From: Fibrobacter sp.
GTDB lineage: Bacteria; Fibrobacterota; Chitinivibrionia; Chitinivibrionales; Chitinispirillaceae
Assembly: GCA_012513915.1 (NCBI GenBank)
Contig: JAAZBG010000047.1
Span: 1 to 64,000, forward strand
Direction of reading: 5' to 3'
Length of the DNA stretch: 64,000 bases
Part shown: positions 17,341-28,132 of the stretch, piece by piece
Layout: the number at the start of each line of letters is the position of its first letter
How positions within the stretch are numbered: position 1 is the first letter of the stretch
Notes under the pieces: generated by a model
Told to the model about the DNA's origin: nothing
The model's input: only the letters and a program-made list of their open reading frames with translations
Databases searched by the model: none
Program-made: the position numbers and the translations under genes

Positions 17341-20016
17341 ATGAAATCATCAAAAGAAATCCGTAACGACTTTATCAGGTTTTTTGAAGAAAGAGCGCAT
17401 AACTTTATTGCCAGTTCACCGGTTGTCCCTCAGGATGATCCAACATTGCTCTTTACAAATGCAGGTATGAATCAGTTCAAGACAATATTCCTGGGTGATA
17501 ATCCCAAGGGTTTGAAGCGCGCAGCAAATTCACAGAAGTGTATGCGGGTAAGCGGCAAGCATAACGATCTTGAAGAAGTCGGACGTGATCATTATCATCA
17601 CACATTCTTTGAAATGCTTGGTAACTGGTCTTTTGGTGATTATTACAAAAAGGAAGCAATCAAGTGGGCCTGGGAACTGCTGACTCAGGTATGGAAGATA
17701 CCAAGGGATCGCTTATTTGTTACGATACATACCGGGGATGACGAGGCAGAAAAGTTCTGGCAGACCGAAACTGATATCGAACATTACCGGATTATGCGTT
17801 TTGGAGACAAGAGTAATTTCTGGGAGATGGGTGAGACCGGGCCATGCGGGCCATGCAGCGAAATCCATTATGATATAGGCGATTTGTCTACTCAGAAGGC
17901 TACCTATGCTGATGCGGTAGAAGGTGTCAATGGACAAAATGCGAGATATCGGGAGCTCTGGAATCTTGTCTTTATGCAATATAACCGCAAAAAAGATGGA
18001 TCGCTTGAACCGCTGCCGGCCAAACATGTTGATACGGGTATGGGATTTGAACGTATCGTGTCAGTTATTCAGGGTGTTGGATCCAATTATGATATAGATC
18101 TGTTTCAGGCAATTATCAGACAAATCGAAAAATTGTCGAATAAAAAGTATGATGGCGGTGATGCAGGCACATCACACCGGGTTATCGCAGATCACATCAG
18201 GTCGCTTGTCTTTGCGATTACCGATGGCGCATTTCCATCAAATGAGGGACGTGGGTATGTACTGAGACGTCTTCTTCGCAGGGCGTTCCGTTTTGGCCGG
18301 GAGCTGGGTTTTCGTGAACCATTCCTTTACAAACTTGTAGAAGTTGTTATTTCGGAAATGGGCGAAGCATTCCCGGAAATTACACAACGGCGGAGTTTTG
18401 TTGAAGAAGTCATAAAATCTGAAGAAGAGCGCTTTGGTGCAACGCTTGAGCAGGGGATCGAGAAGTTTAATACAATGATAGAAACGGCATCATCAAAGGG
18501 AACAAAAACACTTGCCGGTGCGGATGTCTTTACATTATACGATACCTATGGTTTCCCAATGGATCTTACCCGCCTTATGGCATTTGAAAAAGGCTTTAAT
18601 GTTGATGAAGATGGATATGCGAAATTTATGGAAGAGCAGAAGGTCCGTGCACGCGAAGCCCGTAAGGGTGACGATGGCTTGTCGCCTGATGGATGGACTG
18701 AAATTAAGGCTTCAAGCGGGACTGAATTTCTCGGGTATGCAAGCGACAGTGCAAAAGTAAAAATCTGCAAATTTAAAATGGTTGATGAGGGTGATGGCGT
18801 TCGGGAGTATCTTGTTATTCTTGACAAGACACCATTTTATGCAGAATCTGGTGGTCAGACCGGTGATACCGGTTCGCTTACTACAGCGTCTGGTGTTGTC
18901 ATTAATATAATGAACACGATTAAGTGGAATGATCTGGTTATTCATAAAGCATTGATCCCTATGAGTATCCCTGAAAAGGAGCTTTCACAGGAGTGTACTG
19001 CTCAGATCAACACTGATTTACGTATGGCGACACGCCGTAATCACTCCGCAACACATCTGCTGCAGGCTGCATTGCGTAAGGTGCTTGGAGATCATGTTCA
19101 GCAGTCCGGATCAAAAGTGGAACCATCAGGACTCCGTTTTGATTTTACACATTTTAAAGGATTGACCTCAGATGAGATCGCTGCTGTTGAGATGCAGGTA
19201 AATGAGTGGATCATGGAGAATGTACCTGTTTGCACAGATGTCAAGAACGTAGATGATGCAAAAAAGGAAGGTGCAACAGCGCTTTTTGGAGAAAAATACG
19301 GTGATAAGGTTCGCGTTGTGTCAATGGGTGGTGTCAGCAAGGAATTATGTGGCGGTACTCATGTTGATGCAACCGGGCAGATTGGTGCATTCCATATCCT
19401 GGTTGAGACATCAATAAGCGCAGGTATACGACGTATTGAAGCGGTTACCGGAAAAGGCGTACTGAACGTTCTTTATAGTAAAGAAAAAACAATTGATACA
19501 CTGGCATTACAATTGAAAGTTGCCCCAGGCAAGATAACCGAACGTGTTCAGACTCTGGCAGATTCAAATAAGGCGCTGGAGGCTCAGGTAAAAGAGCTCT
19601 CATCTGCAAAGGCAGCATCAACAATAGGGGCATTTCTTGCTGAAGCGAAAAGCAGAAGCAGTGTAATGCCGTGGGTTGTTAAGAATCTCGGAACAGTTGA
19701 CAAAGATACCTTCGCACAGCTTTCTGATGCCGTTACTGATGAAATCAGGAATAAGCAGATTAACGATGTGGTAATTTTTCTTGGTGCTGTAGTTGACGAT
19801 AAAGTTCTTTTCTCAGCAAGTGCCGGAAGTGCGTCTGTAAAGAAATGCGGTGTACACTGTGGTGATCTTGTTAAAACTGCAGCCCTGATAGCCAGTGGTA
19901 ATGGCGGGGGAAGCCCGTTACGAGCACAGGCTGGTGGTAAAGATGTATCAAAGCTGGCTGATGCATTGGCTGCGGTAAACGAACTTCTTATTACCAGGGA
20001 AGGTACGTTAAAATGA
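17341..20016 (+). CDS. alaS: Alanyl-tRNA synthetase
   Basis: Charges tRNA-Ala. The 891-residue product has the class II catalytic core from the first residues (RNDFIRFFEERAH, VPQDDPTLLFTNAGMNQFK, GRDHYHHTFFEMLGNWSFGDYYK), a tRNA-binding helical region, and the editing domain with HSATHLLQ and CGGTHV zinc motifs. The C-terminal DHHA1 oligomerisation region (GNGGGSPLRAQAGGKD) is intact. Its TGA overlaps the pcrB start as ATGA, so the two are translationally coupled. Confidence 0.97.
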   Translation: MKSSKEIRNDFIRFFEERAHNFIASSPVVPQDDPTLLFTNAGMNQFKTIFLGDNPKGLKRAANSQKCMRVSGKHNDLEEVGRDHYHHTFFEMLGNWSFGDYYKKEAIKWAWELLTQVWKIPRDRLFVTIHTGDDEAEKFWQTETDIEHYRIMRFGDKSNFWEMGETGPCGPCSEIHYDIGDLSTQKATYADAVEGVNGQNARYRELWNLVFMQYNRKKDGSLEPLPAKHVDTGMGFERIVSVIQGVGSNYDIDLFQAIIRQIEKLSNKKYDGGDAGTSHRVIADHIRSLVFAITDGAFPSNEGRGYVLRRLLRRAFRFGRELGFREPFLYKLVEVVISEMGEAFPEITQRRSFVEEVIKSEEERFGATLEQGIEKFNTMIETASSKGTKTLAGADVFTLYDTYGFPMDLTRLMAFEKGFNVDEDGYAKFMEEQKVRAREARKGDDGLSPDGWTEIKASSGTEFLGYASDSAKVKICKFKMVDEGDGVREYLVILDKTPFYAESGGQTGDTGSLTTASGVVINIMNTIKWNDLVIHKALIPMSIPEKELSQECTAQINTDLRMATRRNHSATHLLQAALRKVLGDHVQQSGSKVEPSGLRFDFTHFKGLTSDEIAAVEMQVNEWIMENVPVCTDVKNVDDAKKEGATALFGEKYGDKVRVVSMGGVSKELCGGTHVDATGQIGAFHILVETSISAGIRRIEAVTGKGVLNVLYSKEKTIDTLALQLKVAPGKITERVQTLADSNKALEAQVKELSSAKAASTIGAFLAEAKSRSSVMPWVVKNLGTVDKDTFAQLSDAVTDEIRNKQINDVVIFLGAVVDDKVLFSASAGSASVKKCGVHCGDLVKTAALIASGNGGGSPLRAQAGGKDVSKLADALAAVNELLITREGTLK

Positions 20017-20771
20017 GTGCCACAATGCTTGGGCAGATAACAAAAAATGTCACAAAGGGTAAAAAACTTTACTGGGTGCTTCTTGATCCGGATGACTTCA
20101 GTTTACATGATGCAGCCATGATTGCCAGGGAGTCGCAAAAGTGCGGAGCTGATGCGATTCTTGTTGGAGGATCGCTGCTCTATTCCAATCATTTTGATAA
20201 TTTTATACAGACTCTGAAAAAAGCATGTACGATACCTGTGATACTATTTCCCGGTGATGCGACACAATTATCTGCTTATGCTGATGCATTGTTGTATTTA
20301 TCACTTGTCAGTGGACGAAATCCATCAAACCTTATTGGAGAGCATGTAAAAGCTGCGCCGATAATTAAACAGACCGGACTGGAACCAATCCCGACAGCAT
20401 ATATGCTCATTGAGTCAGGTGCGGTGAGTTCAGTTGAATTCATGAGTAATACCCGGCCGTTACCAAGAAGTAAACCTGAACTAGCAGCTGCACATGCACT
20501 GGCTGCGCAATATATGGGGATGGGGCTTGTATATCTTGAGGCAGGAAGCGGAGCGCAGTTGTCTGTTCCACCCGAACTTATCGCTGCTGTACGTAAATGG
20601 GTTGACATTCCGATAATTGTCGGGGGGGGGATCCGTGATGCAGTAACTGCAAAAGAAAAACTTGACGCAGGTGCAGATATAATCGTTACCGGTAATGTTC
20701 TTCAGAAAGAAGACGGTATTTCAATAATGAAGGATATTGCGGCCGAAGTCAGGCGACAATCTAAATCTTGA
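20013..20771 (+). CDS. Geranylgeranylglyceryl phosphate synthase family (PcrB/GGGPS)
   Basis: TIM-barrel prenyltransferase that joins a polyprenyl diphosphate to sn-glycerol-1-phosphate to make an ether lipid. Family markers are [11 protein letters not shown] (Mg site), [65 protein letters not shown] and [22 protein letters not shown] with a phosphate-binding ITGN-like VTGN. Length 252 fits the group II enzymes found in archaea and in Bacteroidota-type bacteria. The gene starts inside the alaS stop codon. Prenyl chain length and whether ether lipids are made cannot be read from sequence. Confidence 0.92.
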   Translation: MSATMLGQITKNVTKGKKLYWVLLDPDDFSLHDAAMIARESQKCGADAILVGGSLLYSNHFDNFIQTLKKACTIPVILFPGDATQLSAYADALLYLSLVSGRNPSNLIGEHVKAAPIIKQTGLEPIPTAYMLIESGAVSSVEFMSNTRPLPRSKPELAAAHALAAQYMGMGLVYLEAGSGAQLSVPPELIAAVRKWVDIPIIVGGGIRDAVTAKEKLDAGADIIVTGNVLQKEDGISIMKDIAAEVRRQSKS

Positions 20772-22395
20772 ACCTGGCAAGTGTCGTATCAAGTCTTTCT
20801 GTAAGGTTGTGAAGCGATTCGGTTTTTTTGTTCAGATCCAATAATGTGTCTGTTGCTTTTGATGTAACCTCATTAATATCATGAATACTTGAAGAAATGT
20901 CATTTAATCCTTTCGCTGATTCATTTACATTTTTTGCAATGTCTGATGCAGCCTGCGAGGAGTTTGATACGTTTCTCGATATTTCTCCAATTGTCGCACT
21001 TTGCTCTTCAACGGATGTGGCAATATTTTCTGAAATTGAATGAATCTCTTCGATTACAGTAGTGATTAAGTTAATAGAGTCAACTGCGTTTTTGGTGCTG
21101 GTCTGCATTTGCTCTATCTGTTCGCGGATATTCTCTGTTGCCTGTGCGGTTTGTTTTGCAAGTTCCTTGACCTCTGTTGCCACAACAGCAAATCCCTTAC
21201 CAGCCTCTCCGGCACTGGCAGCCTCAATTGTTGCGTTTAGTGCGAGCAAATTGGTCTGATCTGCAATATCATTTATCAGCTCAATAATTTTGCTGATCTC
21301 GACAGAAACTGCCTGTAAGTGTGACACTTCAACATGGGTGCGCTTTGCCTGGTCGTTTGCAGAACGTGCGACCTGAGATTCTTTCTGACAATTTTTTGCT
21401 ACTTCATTTAATGAAATACTCATTTCCTCAATCGCTGTAGCAATTGTACTTACCGTTGATGACATCTCTTCGGCAGATGCAGAGATGTTTGAGACATTTG
21501 TTGATGCCTGCTCGGTCGCAGATGCAACTGTTTGTGACTGGGTTGCACTGTTCTCGGAATTATCAGCCAGAATCTCAATGTTTTTACGTATTGATGTCGA
21601 ACTGCTTACTACTTCTCCTGAGACTGCACTTACATCCTGAATAATACGCTGCTGTTGCGCTATAAACTCATTAAATAACTGCGCCATAGCAGCAATCTCA
21701 TCGTTGCCTGATACATCAATTCTCTGTCGTAAATCACCTTCACCGTTAACGAGGTCCTTTAATCGTGATGAAAGTGATTTGATCGGATTTACTATTACTG
21801 ATTTTAACCGGAGATTGGCTAAAATCAAAAAAACGGTACATAGCAACGCAAATAACAACACCCCGGCCTGTATCCGTGCAATATATGTTTCCGATGTGTC
21901 AAGGGATGCGTTGATCTTCTGCTGCATTTCATTTTTGAACTTTTCCGAATTAATAAAAACTGATTCAAAAGCAAGCGTCGATTCCTGAATATACTGATAA
22001 TTTGCCTCTGCATTTGCTCCAATAAGAATTTTCTGAATAATAATGCTGTCAATGGTAATGAGATTGTTGTAGGAGTTTACAAATAGCTCAGAACCGTTCC
22101 GGAATCTGTTTTTACTGCTATTTGTCAACTCGGAAAAAGAATTGGTAAAAAGTTCCAATGAATCTATCTGACGCGAACGTAGGATTTTCTGCGTTAATGC
22201 CTGTATTTCAAGGGCACTGTTAATAACGGCAAAGATCTCATTGTTTTTTTTCGTCTGCTGATCGATGCTGCTTGTAAAACCTTTGGACATTACACCTGCA
22301 AGATATGTGAAACCACCGATTATCAGCAGTGTTGTAACAATTGTTATGCTCAGCATGAGGAACATTTTTGATGATATTTTATGTATGCCTGGCAT
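20761..22395 (-). CDS. Methyl-accepting chemotaxis protein
   Basis: A 544-residue transmembrane chemoreceptor. TM1 is about 11-34, a helical periplasmic sensor (four-helix-bundle type) spans about 35-174, TM2 is 175-195, HAMP about 196-250 ([21 protein letters not shown]), and the signalling domain contains the hairpin tip [20 protein letters not shown] with [12 protein letters not shown]. Methylation-helix Gln/Glu pairs flank it. There is no CheR-docking pentapeptide; it ends LARFKI. It overlaps the end of pcrB by 11 bases, convergently. It is likely co-transcribed after the exported Cache-like gene 36 bases upstream. Confidence 0.94.
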   Translation of the reverse strand: MPGIHKISSKMFLMLSITIVTTLLIIGGFTYLAGVMSKGFTSSIDQQTKKNNEIFAVINSALEIQALTQKILRSRQIDSLELFTNSFSELTNSSKNRFRNGSELFVNSYNNLITIDSIIIQKILIGANAEANYQYIQESTLAFESVFINSEKFKNEMQQKINASLDTSETYIARIQAGVLLFALLCTVFLILANLRLKSVIVNPIKSLSSRLKDLVNGEGDLRQRIDVSGNDEIAAMAQLFNEFIAQQQRIIQDVSAVSGEVVSSSTSIRKNIEILADNSENSATQSQTVASATEQASTNVSNISASAEEMSSTVSTIATAIEEMSISLNEVAKNCQKESQVARSANDQAKRTHVEVSHLQAVSVEISKIIELINDIADQTNLLALNATIEAASAGEAGKGFAVVATEVKELAKQTAQATENIREQIEQMQTSTKNAVDSINLITTVIEEIHSISENIATSVEEQSATIGEISRNVSNSSQAASDIAKNVNESAKGLNDISSSIHDINEVTSKATDTLLDLNKKTESLHNLTERLDTTLARFKI

Positions 22396-22431
22396 TATAG
22401 ATTCCTTACCGTTATTGTTAATTAAAAAGTG

Positions 22432-22992
22432 TTATTTGGCAGTAATTTTTGAAACATCAAGACCAAATACAATAGAGCCGATAGGTTTCCTGTTCTCATC
22501 AAGAACCGGAAATGCTACCTGAATCTGATTAATACCCGTAGATTCGTCAAGTTCGACTTCGCCTGTCCAGTCTTTTCCCTGCATCGGTTGATCGTGTTTT
22601 GACGTTCCCAGGTGCGACCAGCTTGTGGGTTTAGTTAGAAAACCTACTTTTGTACCATTTTTTGCAGAAACAAAGATTTCTGATACAAACGCCGGTCTAT
22701 TTTTAACAAGAAATTGGGACAATTCTCCTTTGGTAATTAATTTTGCTTCCGGAGAAAGAATGGACAGGTTTTTCCATTTTTCGTTTGTCATAGATGAAAG
22801 CTCTACTGGTGGTGATGTATTCGCTTTATTTACTTCTGATGTTATGAGTTTATTCGTCGTAAATTTAAGAAGTTCTGGAGTAACTTTTGAAATGCCGGCT
22901 TGAATATCAGATGGAACCTGTGCGTTTGCTGTCAGACCGAAAAACAGGATTATTGATGGTAAGAGCACAGATGCTTTATGAATGATGTTCAT
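22432..22992 (-). CDS. Exported single Cache-like sensor-domain protein
   Basis: A 186-residue protein with a signal peptide (1-24, ending ANAQ) and no membrane helix. The sequence has features of a Cache/PDC domain: a long N-terminal helix, LSQFLVKNRPAFVSEIFVSAKNGTKVG, a WSHLGTSKHDQPMQGKDWTGEVELD loop region, then strands QIQVAFPVLDENRKPIGSIVFGLDV. Such domains normally sit inside chemoreceptors or kinases; here it is free and 36 bases before a chemoreceptor gene, which suggests a soluble ligand-binding partner. Fold assignment is by pattern. Confidence 0.7.
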   Translation of the reverse strand: MNIIHKASVLLPSIILFFGLTANAQVPSDIQAGISKVTPELLKFTTNKLITSEVNKANTSPPVELSSMTNEKWKNLSILSPEAKLITKGELSQFLVKNRPAFVSEIFVSAKNGTKVGFLTKPTSWSHLGTSKHDQPMQGKDWTGEVELDESTGINQIQVAFPVLDENRKPIGSIVFGLDVSKITAK

Positions 22993-24075
22993 ACGAACTC
23001 CTGGTTAAATTGAACTATGCAAAATGTATATAGTCTGTTATTACAGTATTTATCTCGCAAGTGATTGTTGCAGAGAATTAATAGATCCTTAATTTGAAAT
23101 GAATTTGTATAGTTGATAAAATATACTGTTTATACATATATCCGATTATATCAGAAAATGAATTTGATAACAATAGTAATCTGTGCTATATCATTATGAT
23201 ATATTTGTGTGGCTATATCGAATTATAGCTGGATAAATTGCAAAGATGAATGCGTAACCTGGCAATTAACAATTGAGCACCTTCTGTCACGGAGTCGATC
23301 ATTATGAGTACCTGACCGGAGCTGTTTTTATTGAGTCGTAAAAAGATAATAGTAAAAGATAGTATGGTGTAAAAACGAAAAACAAGAACGAGGTGTATGT
23401 GGGCACTACAATCGACACTTAATGAACAAAACAATGACTTCCAACGAGTTAAACCTGAATTTAAGGTTTTTTTTAACCATTTTTAACTGAGTGGTGCGAA
23501 AGTCGGGTTAGAAATAAGATGCGTTTACTGCGTTCTTGTTGTGTCAATTGTCAGAGGTTGACTATTTGTCAACAATTATTATAGATGATCATTTTTATCA
23601 AATAGATGTTGAACAATCCAGTATTATTTATTATACTATAATTATTGTTCATGTGGTATTCTGCGTTGTTTCGTGAGGGTTCCGCTGTTTTTTTCTCTTG
23701 ACAATATAAATTAAAACCATTTAATTGTTTTTCAGGGAAGGTTTAATTTAATCTGGTATCGGGTGTTGTATTGATATTGTAACATTTGGCAACTATACCG
23801 ATGTTTACTAAATGGCATTATTGTCAATCGTTTTAAAAAGGTCTGATTACGATTGTGTTATGATCTAAAGAGTAGTTGAAAGTTTTTCAATTGCTTTACT
23901 GGTTATTTTCATCCCTGAATTATGGTAACTTTTAAATATTAGACACTATAGGGTTTATGCACACTGATAGTGTATAAGTTAATCTGGACAACAAAACAAA
24001 GCAATTACACTTTCAATCGAAGGTTTAAACAGTAACACCGCATTGTGATGCTGTTTGAATTCCGGAGGAGCATTT
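22993..24075. other. Long AT-rich intergenic region upstream of kamA
   Basis: 1083 bases with no supportable gene. It holds the divergent promoters of the Cache-like gene and kamA. Palindromes stand out: TTGAC-TATTT-GTCAA (23558-23572) and a nested pair, TGAACAAT (23610-23617)/ATTGTTCA (23644-23651) with AGTAT/ATACT inside. A TTGACA at 23698-23703 could be a -35 box. ORFs here are short and unlike any protein I know. Confidence 0.5.
23558..23651. promoter_or_regulatory. Palindrome cluster upstream of kamA
   Basis: One 15-base interrupted palindrome (23558-23572) and, 37 bases on, an 8-bp inverted repeat (23610-23617 with 23644-23651) enclosing AGTAT/ATACT. They lie 45-140 bases before a TTGACA and about 425-520 bases before kamA. 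They could bind a regulator; the role is inferred. Confidence 0.3.
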
Positions 24076-25464
24076 ATGAGTGATTTCAGTAACAAAAGAG
24101 CCAAACACATCAGTAAATCTCAAACATCTACTCTGTTGTTACCACAGTCGGAGAACGACTTACCTGATGATATCACTGATGAAGAAAACACTTCGGATAT
24201 CATTAATCAGAATTGGCAGGATTGGCGATGGCAACTTAGACATTCAATAAAGTCCGTAGAACAATTTGAGCGAAGTACCGGGATAAAATTTACTGCTGAT
24301 CAGAAACAGGAACTGGAAAAGGTAATCGAGATTTTTCCACTCAGCATAACGCCATACTATGCATCACTTATTGATACCGAATCATATGCCAATGACCCTG
24401 TTTTTATGCAGTCATTTCCATCAGCTCAGGAACTAATCGTTGAGTCATATGACATGCTTGATCCTCTCTCAGAAGATAAGGACAGTCCGGTGCATGGTAT
24501 TACTCACCGGTACCCTGACCGGGTCCTGTTCCATATAAGTAATACCTGTGCAATGTATTGCCGGCACTGTACACGCAAGAGAAAAGTTGGAGACAGTGAT
24601 TCCATTCCAAGCCGGAAATCAATTGAAGAGGGATTCGCATATATCAGAAAGAATCCGATAATTCGCGATGTTCTCCTTTCTGGTGGAGATCCCTTTCTTC
24701 TCAGTGATGAGTATCTGGACTGGATACTCAAAGAATTACGCGATATTCCTCATGTGGAGGTCATTCGTATAGGAACACGAACTCCTGTGGTACTTCCATA
24801 CCGTATCACCGATAGCCTTGTGCGTATGCTCAGTAAATATCATCCGTTATGGATTAACACCCATTTCAACCATCCCCGGGAGATGACGACATCAGCACGG
24901 CAGGCCCTTGCAAAACTCGCCGATGCCGGGATACCGTTAGGAAACCAGTCTGTTCTTTTGGCCGGTATTAATGACTGCCCCAGGATTATCAAGCGTCTCA
25001 TTCACCAGTTGGTTAAGAACAGGGTGCGTCCTTATTACCTGTATCAGTGTGATCTTTCCAAAGGTCTGTCTCATTTCAGGACTCCTGTTGGCAAAGGCGT
25101 CGAGATTATTGAAAGTCTTATCGGTCATACAAGCGGATTTGCGGTTCCAACCTACGTTATTGATGCTCCCGGAGGAGGCGGTAAGATACCAGTTATGCCG
25201 AATTATTTGATTTCGCTCTCCACGAATAAAGTTGTATTGCGAAATTATGAGGGTGTCATAACTACGTATCATGAACCGGACTCCTACAAACCGACCATCT
25301 GTGATCGGAATTGTGCAACGTGCTCACTTCAACTTCAACTCGAAGGGGGCAGTGAATACAATAGTGAAGGGATATTCAAACTCCTTAGTGATTTTGATAC
25401 TACGATTGCTCTGACTCCTGAAAAGAACGAAAGGCATTTACGCAGAAAAAAAAATCAGTCATAG
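24076..25464 (+). CDS. kamA: Lysine 2,3-aminomutase
   Basis: PLP- and radical-SAM-dependent conversion of L-alpha-lysine to L-beta-lysine. The start ATG 24076 follows GGAGGAG; the upstream TTG is not needed. The 462-residue product has the radical SAM cluster C158-x3-C162-x2-C165 in [13 protein letters not shown], the [15 protein letters not shown] motif, the PLP lysine in APGGGGKIP (Lys370), and the C-terminal Cys cluster (C409, C413, C416) that with C301 matches the zinc site of clostridial KamA. That C-terminus argues against the shorter EpmB. It is followed by ablB. Confidence 0.93.
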   Translation: MSDFSNKRAKHISKSQTSTLLLPQSENDLPDDITDEENTSDIINQNWQDWRWQLRHSIKSVEQFERSTGIKFTADQKQELEKVIEIFPLSITPYYASLIDTESYANDPVFMQSFPSAQELIVESYDMLDPLSEDKDSPVHGITHRYPDRVLFHISNTCAMYCRHCTRKRKVGDSDSIPSRKSIEEGFAYIRKNPIIRDVLLSGGDPFLLSDEYLDWILKELRDIPHVEVIRIGTRTPVVLPYRITDSLVRMLSKYHPLWINTHFNHPREMTTSARQALAKLADAGIPLGNQSVLLAGINDCPRIIKRLIHQLVKNRVRPYYLYQCDLSKGLSHFRTPVGKGVEIIESLIGHTSGFAVPTYVIDAPGGGGKIPVMPNYLISLSTNKVVLRNYEGVITTYHEPDSYKPTICDRNCATCSLQLQLEGGSEYNSEGIFKLLSDFDTTIALTPEKNERHLRRKKNQS

Positions 25465-25681
25465 CCCGGTCTTGACTGACATGAGAAACATTATGAGTCA
25501 CAACATTATCACGGTTTAAGATACGTTAATTTATATAAAACGAAAACGGGTCAGGATGGGCAGAAAAAAGTAGTATGTGACTCACAATGGTATCAGGCTA
25601 AGAGCATATGATGAAACGATGAAATAGAAATATCTGATTCTCTCAGACATGTTGTTGATAGTTTTTCAAAGGCAGGTAATA

Positions 25682-26563
25682 ATGGCAAAAGAAATTGATA
25701 AAAAAACTGAATCTATTGCACATGATAGTATTGTTCACATGCGTAATTCATTGATACAACATGGTAAATGGAATGACCGGATATATCTGATGCACCTGGG
25801 CACGACCGATGTACCTGAAATAATTGATGATATTCTTAAACTTGGCAGACAGAACAGTTACGGCAAAATTTTTGCAAAAATCCCCGCCTCTGCGGGACAG
25901 GCATTTCAAAATGCCGGCTTCTGTGTTGAGGCTCGTATCCCCCGTGGTTTGATCAATGGTGAAGATCTTCTGTTTGTTTCTCTGTTTTGTAAAAAGGCTC
26001 GTGCTGTTCATCGGGATGCGGCTCAATGTCAGGAGGTACTAAATGGTCTCCAGGACAGCTCAAACAATCAGCCCATACCTCTTTTACCAAACGGGTGGAA
26101 AATGGAAACGCTTGGTCCACAGGATGCCTCTGATATGGCACATATTTACTCTGAGGTTTTTCTCAGTTATCCCTTTCCGATCGATTCCCCTTCATATATT
26201 CGTGAGATTATGGCTGAAAAGAGCGGAGTTTTTTTTGGTATAAGAGACGCTGAACGTAATCTGGTTGCACTTTCATCCAGTGAAATCAATACGCTGTTGA
26301 GTATCGCAGAAATGACAGATTTCGCAACACTTCCATACATCCGTGGCAGGCACTGTGCCGGTAATCTGCTTTCTGTCATGGAACACGATGCTGTTGCTCA
26401 TGGTGTTGTCACTGCATTTACAATTGCACGGGCCTCATCTGCTTCAATGAATAGAGTATTTGCCCGGGCTGGTTACCAGTACGGAGGAACACTGAAGCAA
26501 AACACAAATATCGGAGGAGATCTGGAAGATATGAATGTGTGGTACCGGTATCTTAATAATTAA
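25682..26563 (+). CDS. ablB: Beta-lysine N-acetyltransferase
   Basis: GNAT-family enzyme that acetylates beta-lysine to N-epsilon-acetyl-beta-lysine, a compatible solute. Start ATG 25682 gives MAKEIDKKTESI; the TTG at 25649 is upstream of any ribosome site. The 293-residue product has an N-terminal domain with LHMGT-like YLMHLGTTDVPEIIDDIL, and a C-terminal GNAT domain (about 140-290) with EMTDFATLPYIRGRHCAGNLLSVM, the acetyl-CoA loop region. Pairing with kamA makes the assignment firm. The gap from kamA is 217 bases. Confidence 0.88.
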   Translation: MAKEIDKKTESIAHDSIVHMRNSLIQHGKWNDRIYLMHLGTTDVPEIIDDILKLGRQNSYGKIFAKIPASAGQAFQNAGFCVEARIPRGLINGEDLLFVSLFCKKARAVHRDAAQCQEVLNGLQDSSNNQPIPLLPNGWKMETLGPQDASDMAHIYSEVFLSYPFPIDSPSYIREIMAEKSGVFFGIRDAERNLVALSSSEINTLLSIAEMTDFATLPYIRGRHCAGNLLSVMEHDAVAHGVVTAFTIARASSASMNRVFARAGYQYGGTLKQNTNIGGDLEDMNVWYRYLNN

Positions 26564-26570
26564 TACCGGT
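26544..26570. terminator. Hairpin between convergent ablB and argJ
   Basis: ACCGGTAT (26544-26551) pairs with ATACCGGT (26563-26570), spanning the ablB stop codon. No U tract, so only a possible terminator. Confidence 0.3.
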
Positions 26571-26594
26571 TACCAGTTACTGCGATTAATACTA

Positions 26595-27815
26595 TCAGGT
26601 ATGATAATCTGCATTAATCTTAACGTAATCGTAACTGAAATCACAGGTATGAGCAATCGCTTTTGCTTTCCCTACGCCGAGGTCAATATCAATGCTAACG
26701 ATCTTTTCTTTCATAAGCTTATGGAGTTTTATCGCATCGAAAGCAACCGGCTGAAGATTTTGAAAAACAGGAACACCACACAGATTGATATTCATTTTTT
26801 CATTGGAAAATTTTGCTCCGCTGTAACCGACTGCACAGGCAATACGTCCCCAGTTTGGATCATTTCCAAAAAGAGCACATTTTGTAAGATTTGAATTTGC
26901 GACAGATTTGGCAGCTTTCCGTGCATCATTTTCTGTTGCAGCACCACATACATTGATCTCTACCCGTTTTGTTGCCCCTTCACCGTCGGCTGCAATTTTT
27001 TTGCACAGGTCATTACAAACAGTAAAAAGTGCCTCTTCAAAAACGGCAAGATCAGCTGCGGTTGTTACCTTTACTCCGGACATGCCGTTTGCAAGAACAT
27101 GGATCATATCATTTGTTGATGTATCACCATCAACGGTGAGGTTATTGAATGTTCTGTTAACGGTACGTTTAACGATTTTGTCAAGATTCGATGGTGTTAT
27201 GGCAGCATCGGTTGTAACAAATGCAAGCATCGTTGCCATGTTCGGATGAATCATCCCGCTTCCTTTGCAGCACCCTCCGATAGTATATGATACTTTACCG
27301 GAAGAAACTTTTACAGCAGATTCTTTTTTAACAAGATCCGTTGTCATGATAGCAGTTGCAAATGCAGTTCCGCCATCAGCACTAAGTCCCTTTTTGAGTT
27401 TCGGGAGTGCCTTTTCCACTTTGTCAATAGGCAGCGCTTTTCCTATTACTCCTGTGGATGCAATGAGAACACTATCGTGATCTATGTCGACTGTTTTACT
27501 TGCCAGAAGCGCCATCATTGATGAATCTTTGACACCCTGATCACCGGTGCATGCATTGGCACAACCACTGTTGACAAGAATTGCCTGAATTGTTTTTGAC
27601 GGGAGACGGTTTTCGCACCAGTCAACACTGGACGCACGAATTGCATTAGTCGTAAATGCACCTGCTGCTGTACAGGGCTTTTCGCTGTACAGAAGGGCCA
27701 GATCAGTTTTTTTTGTAACTTTAATACCTGCTTTTACTCCACCGGCAATAAAACCACATGCACTGGTGACACCACCATCGATGATTTTAATTTTAGCCTG
27801 ACTGGGTTTGTTCAT
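26595..27815 (-). CDS. argJ: Bifunctional ornithine acetyltransferase / N-acetylglutamate synthase
   Basis: Arginine biosynthesis: transfers acetyl from N-acetylornithine to glutamate. The 406-residue precursor has the self-cleavage site HPNMATML with Thr195 as the new N-terminal nucleophile of the beta chain, preceded by CKGSGM. Other family motifs are VNSGCANACTG, VIGKALP and GNDPNWGRI. The C-terminus ...CDFSYDYVKINADYHT is the canonical ending. No other arg genes are adjacent. Convergent with ablB. Confidence 0.96.
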   Translation of the reverse strand: MNKPSQAKIKIIDGGVTSACGFIAGGVKAGIKVTKKTDLALLYSEKPCTAAGAFTTNAIRASSVDWCENRLPSKTIQAILVNSGCANACTGDQGVKDSSMMALLASKTVDIDHDSVLIASTGVIGKALPIDKVEKALPKLKKGLSADGGTAFATAIMTTDLVKKESAVKVSSGKVSYTIGGCCKGSGMIHPNMATMLAFVTTDAAITPSNLDKIVKRTVNRTFNNLTVDGDTSTNDMIHVLANGMSGVKVTTAADLAVFEEALFTVCNDLCKKIAADGEGATKRVEINVCGAATENDARKAAKSVANSNLTKCALFGNDPNWGRIACAVGYSGAKFSNEKMNINLCGVPVFQNLQPVAFDAIKLHKLMKEKIVSIDIDLGVGKAKAIAHTCDFSYDYVKINADYHT

Positions 27816-28132
27816 ATGTCAATCCTTATTGTATGTAAATTAGTAACATGCATTACCATTCTCATACCTGCAGTTTCCGGTACAGAGAAGTTTCATGGAA
27901 ACAAGGCAGGGTACCTCCCCTGAATTACTTTACAGACGCGCAGTGTATCAGCAAGGTGGTATGTCCATGGTGATAGTGTATAATAGATAAGAAGACCATC
28001 GGTAATCGTATAAAAATATCCGGTTTAAATCTCCTATAAATAACTTATGCATCATATTCAGTCAATATTCACTGCAATAAAATAATATACATGCATTGAC
28101 AGTTTTTTTCCGGAGTTATATCATTAATTCGT
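27816..28132. other. Divergent intergenic region argJ / LysM gene
   Basis: A 317-base gap with both promoters expected inside. I see no strong promoter pair, palindrome or small gene. A GGAG at 28112 is too far from the LysM start to be a good ribosome site. Confidence 0.45.

Noticed and set aside
26535-26894. 119-codon plus-strand frame after ablB
   Set aside because: Opposite strand of argJ and without protein-like features.
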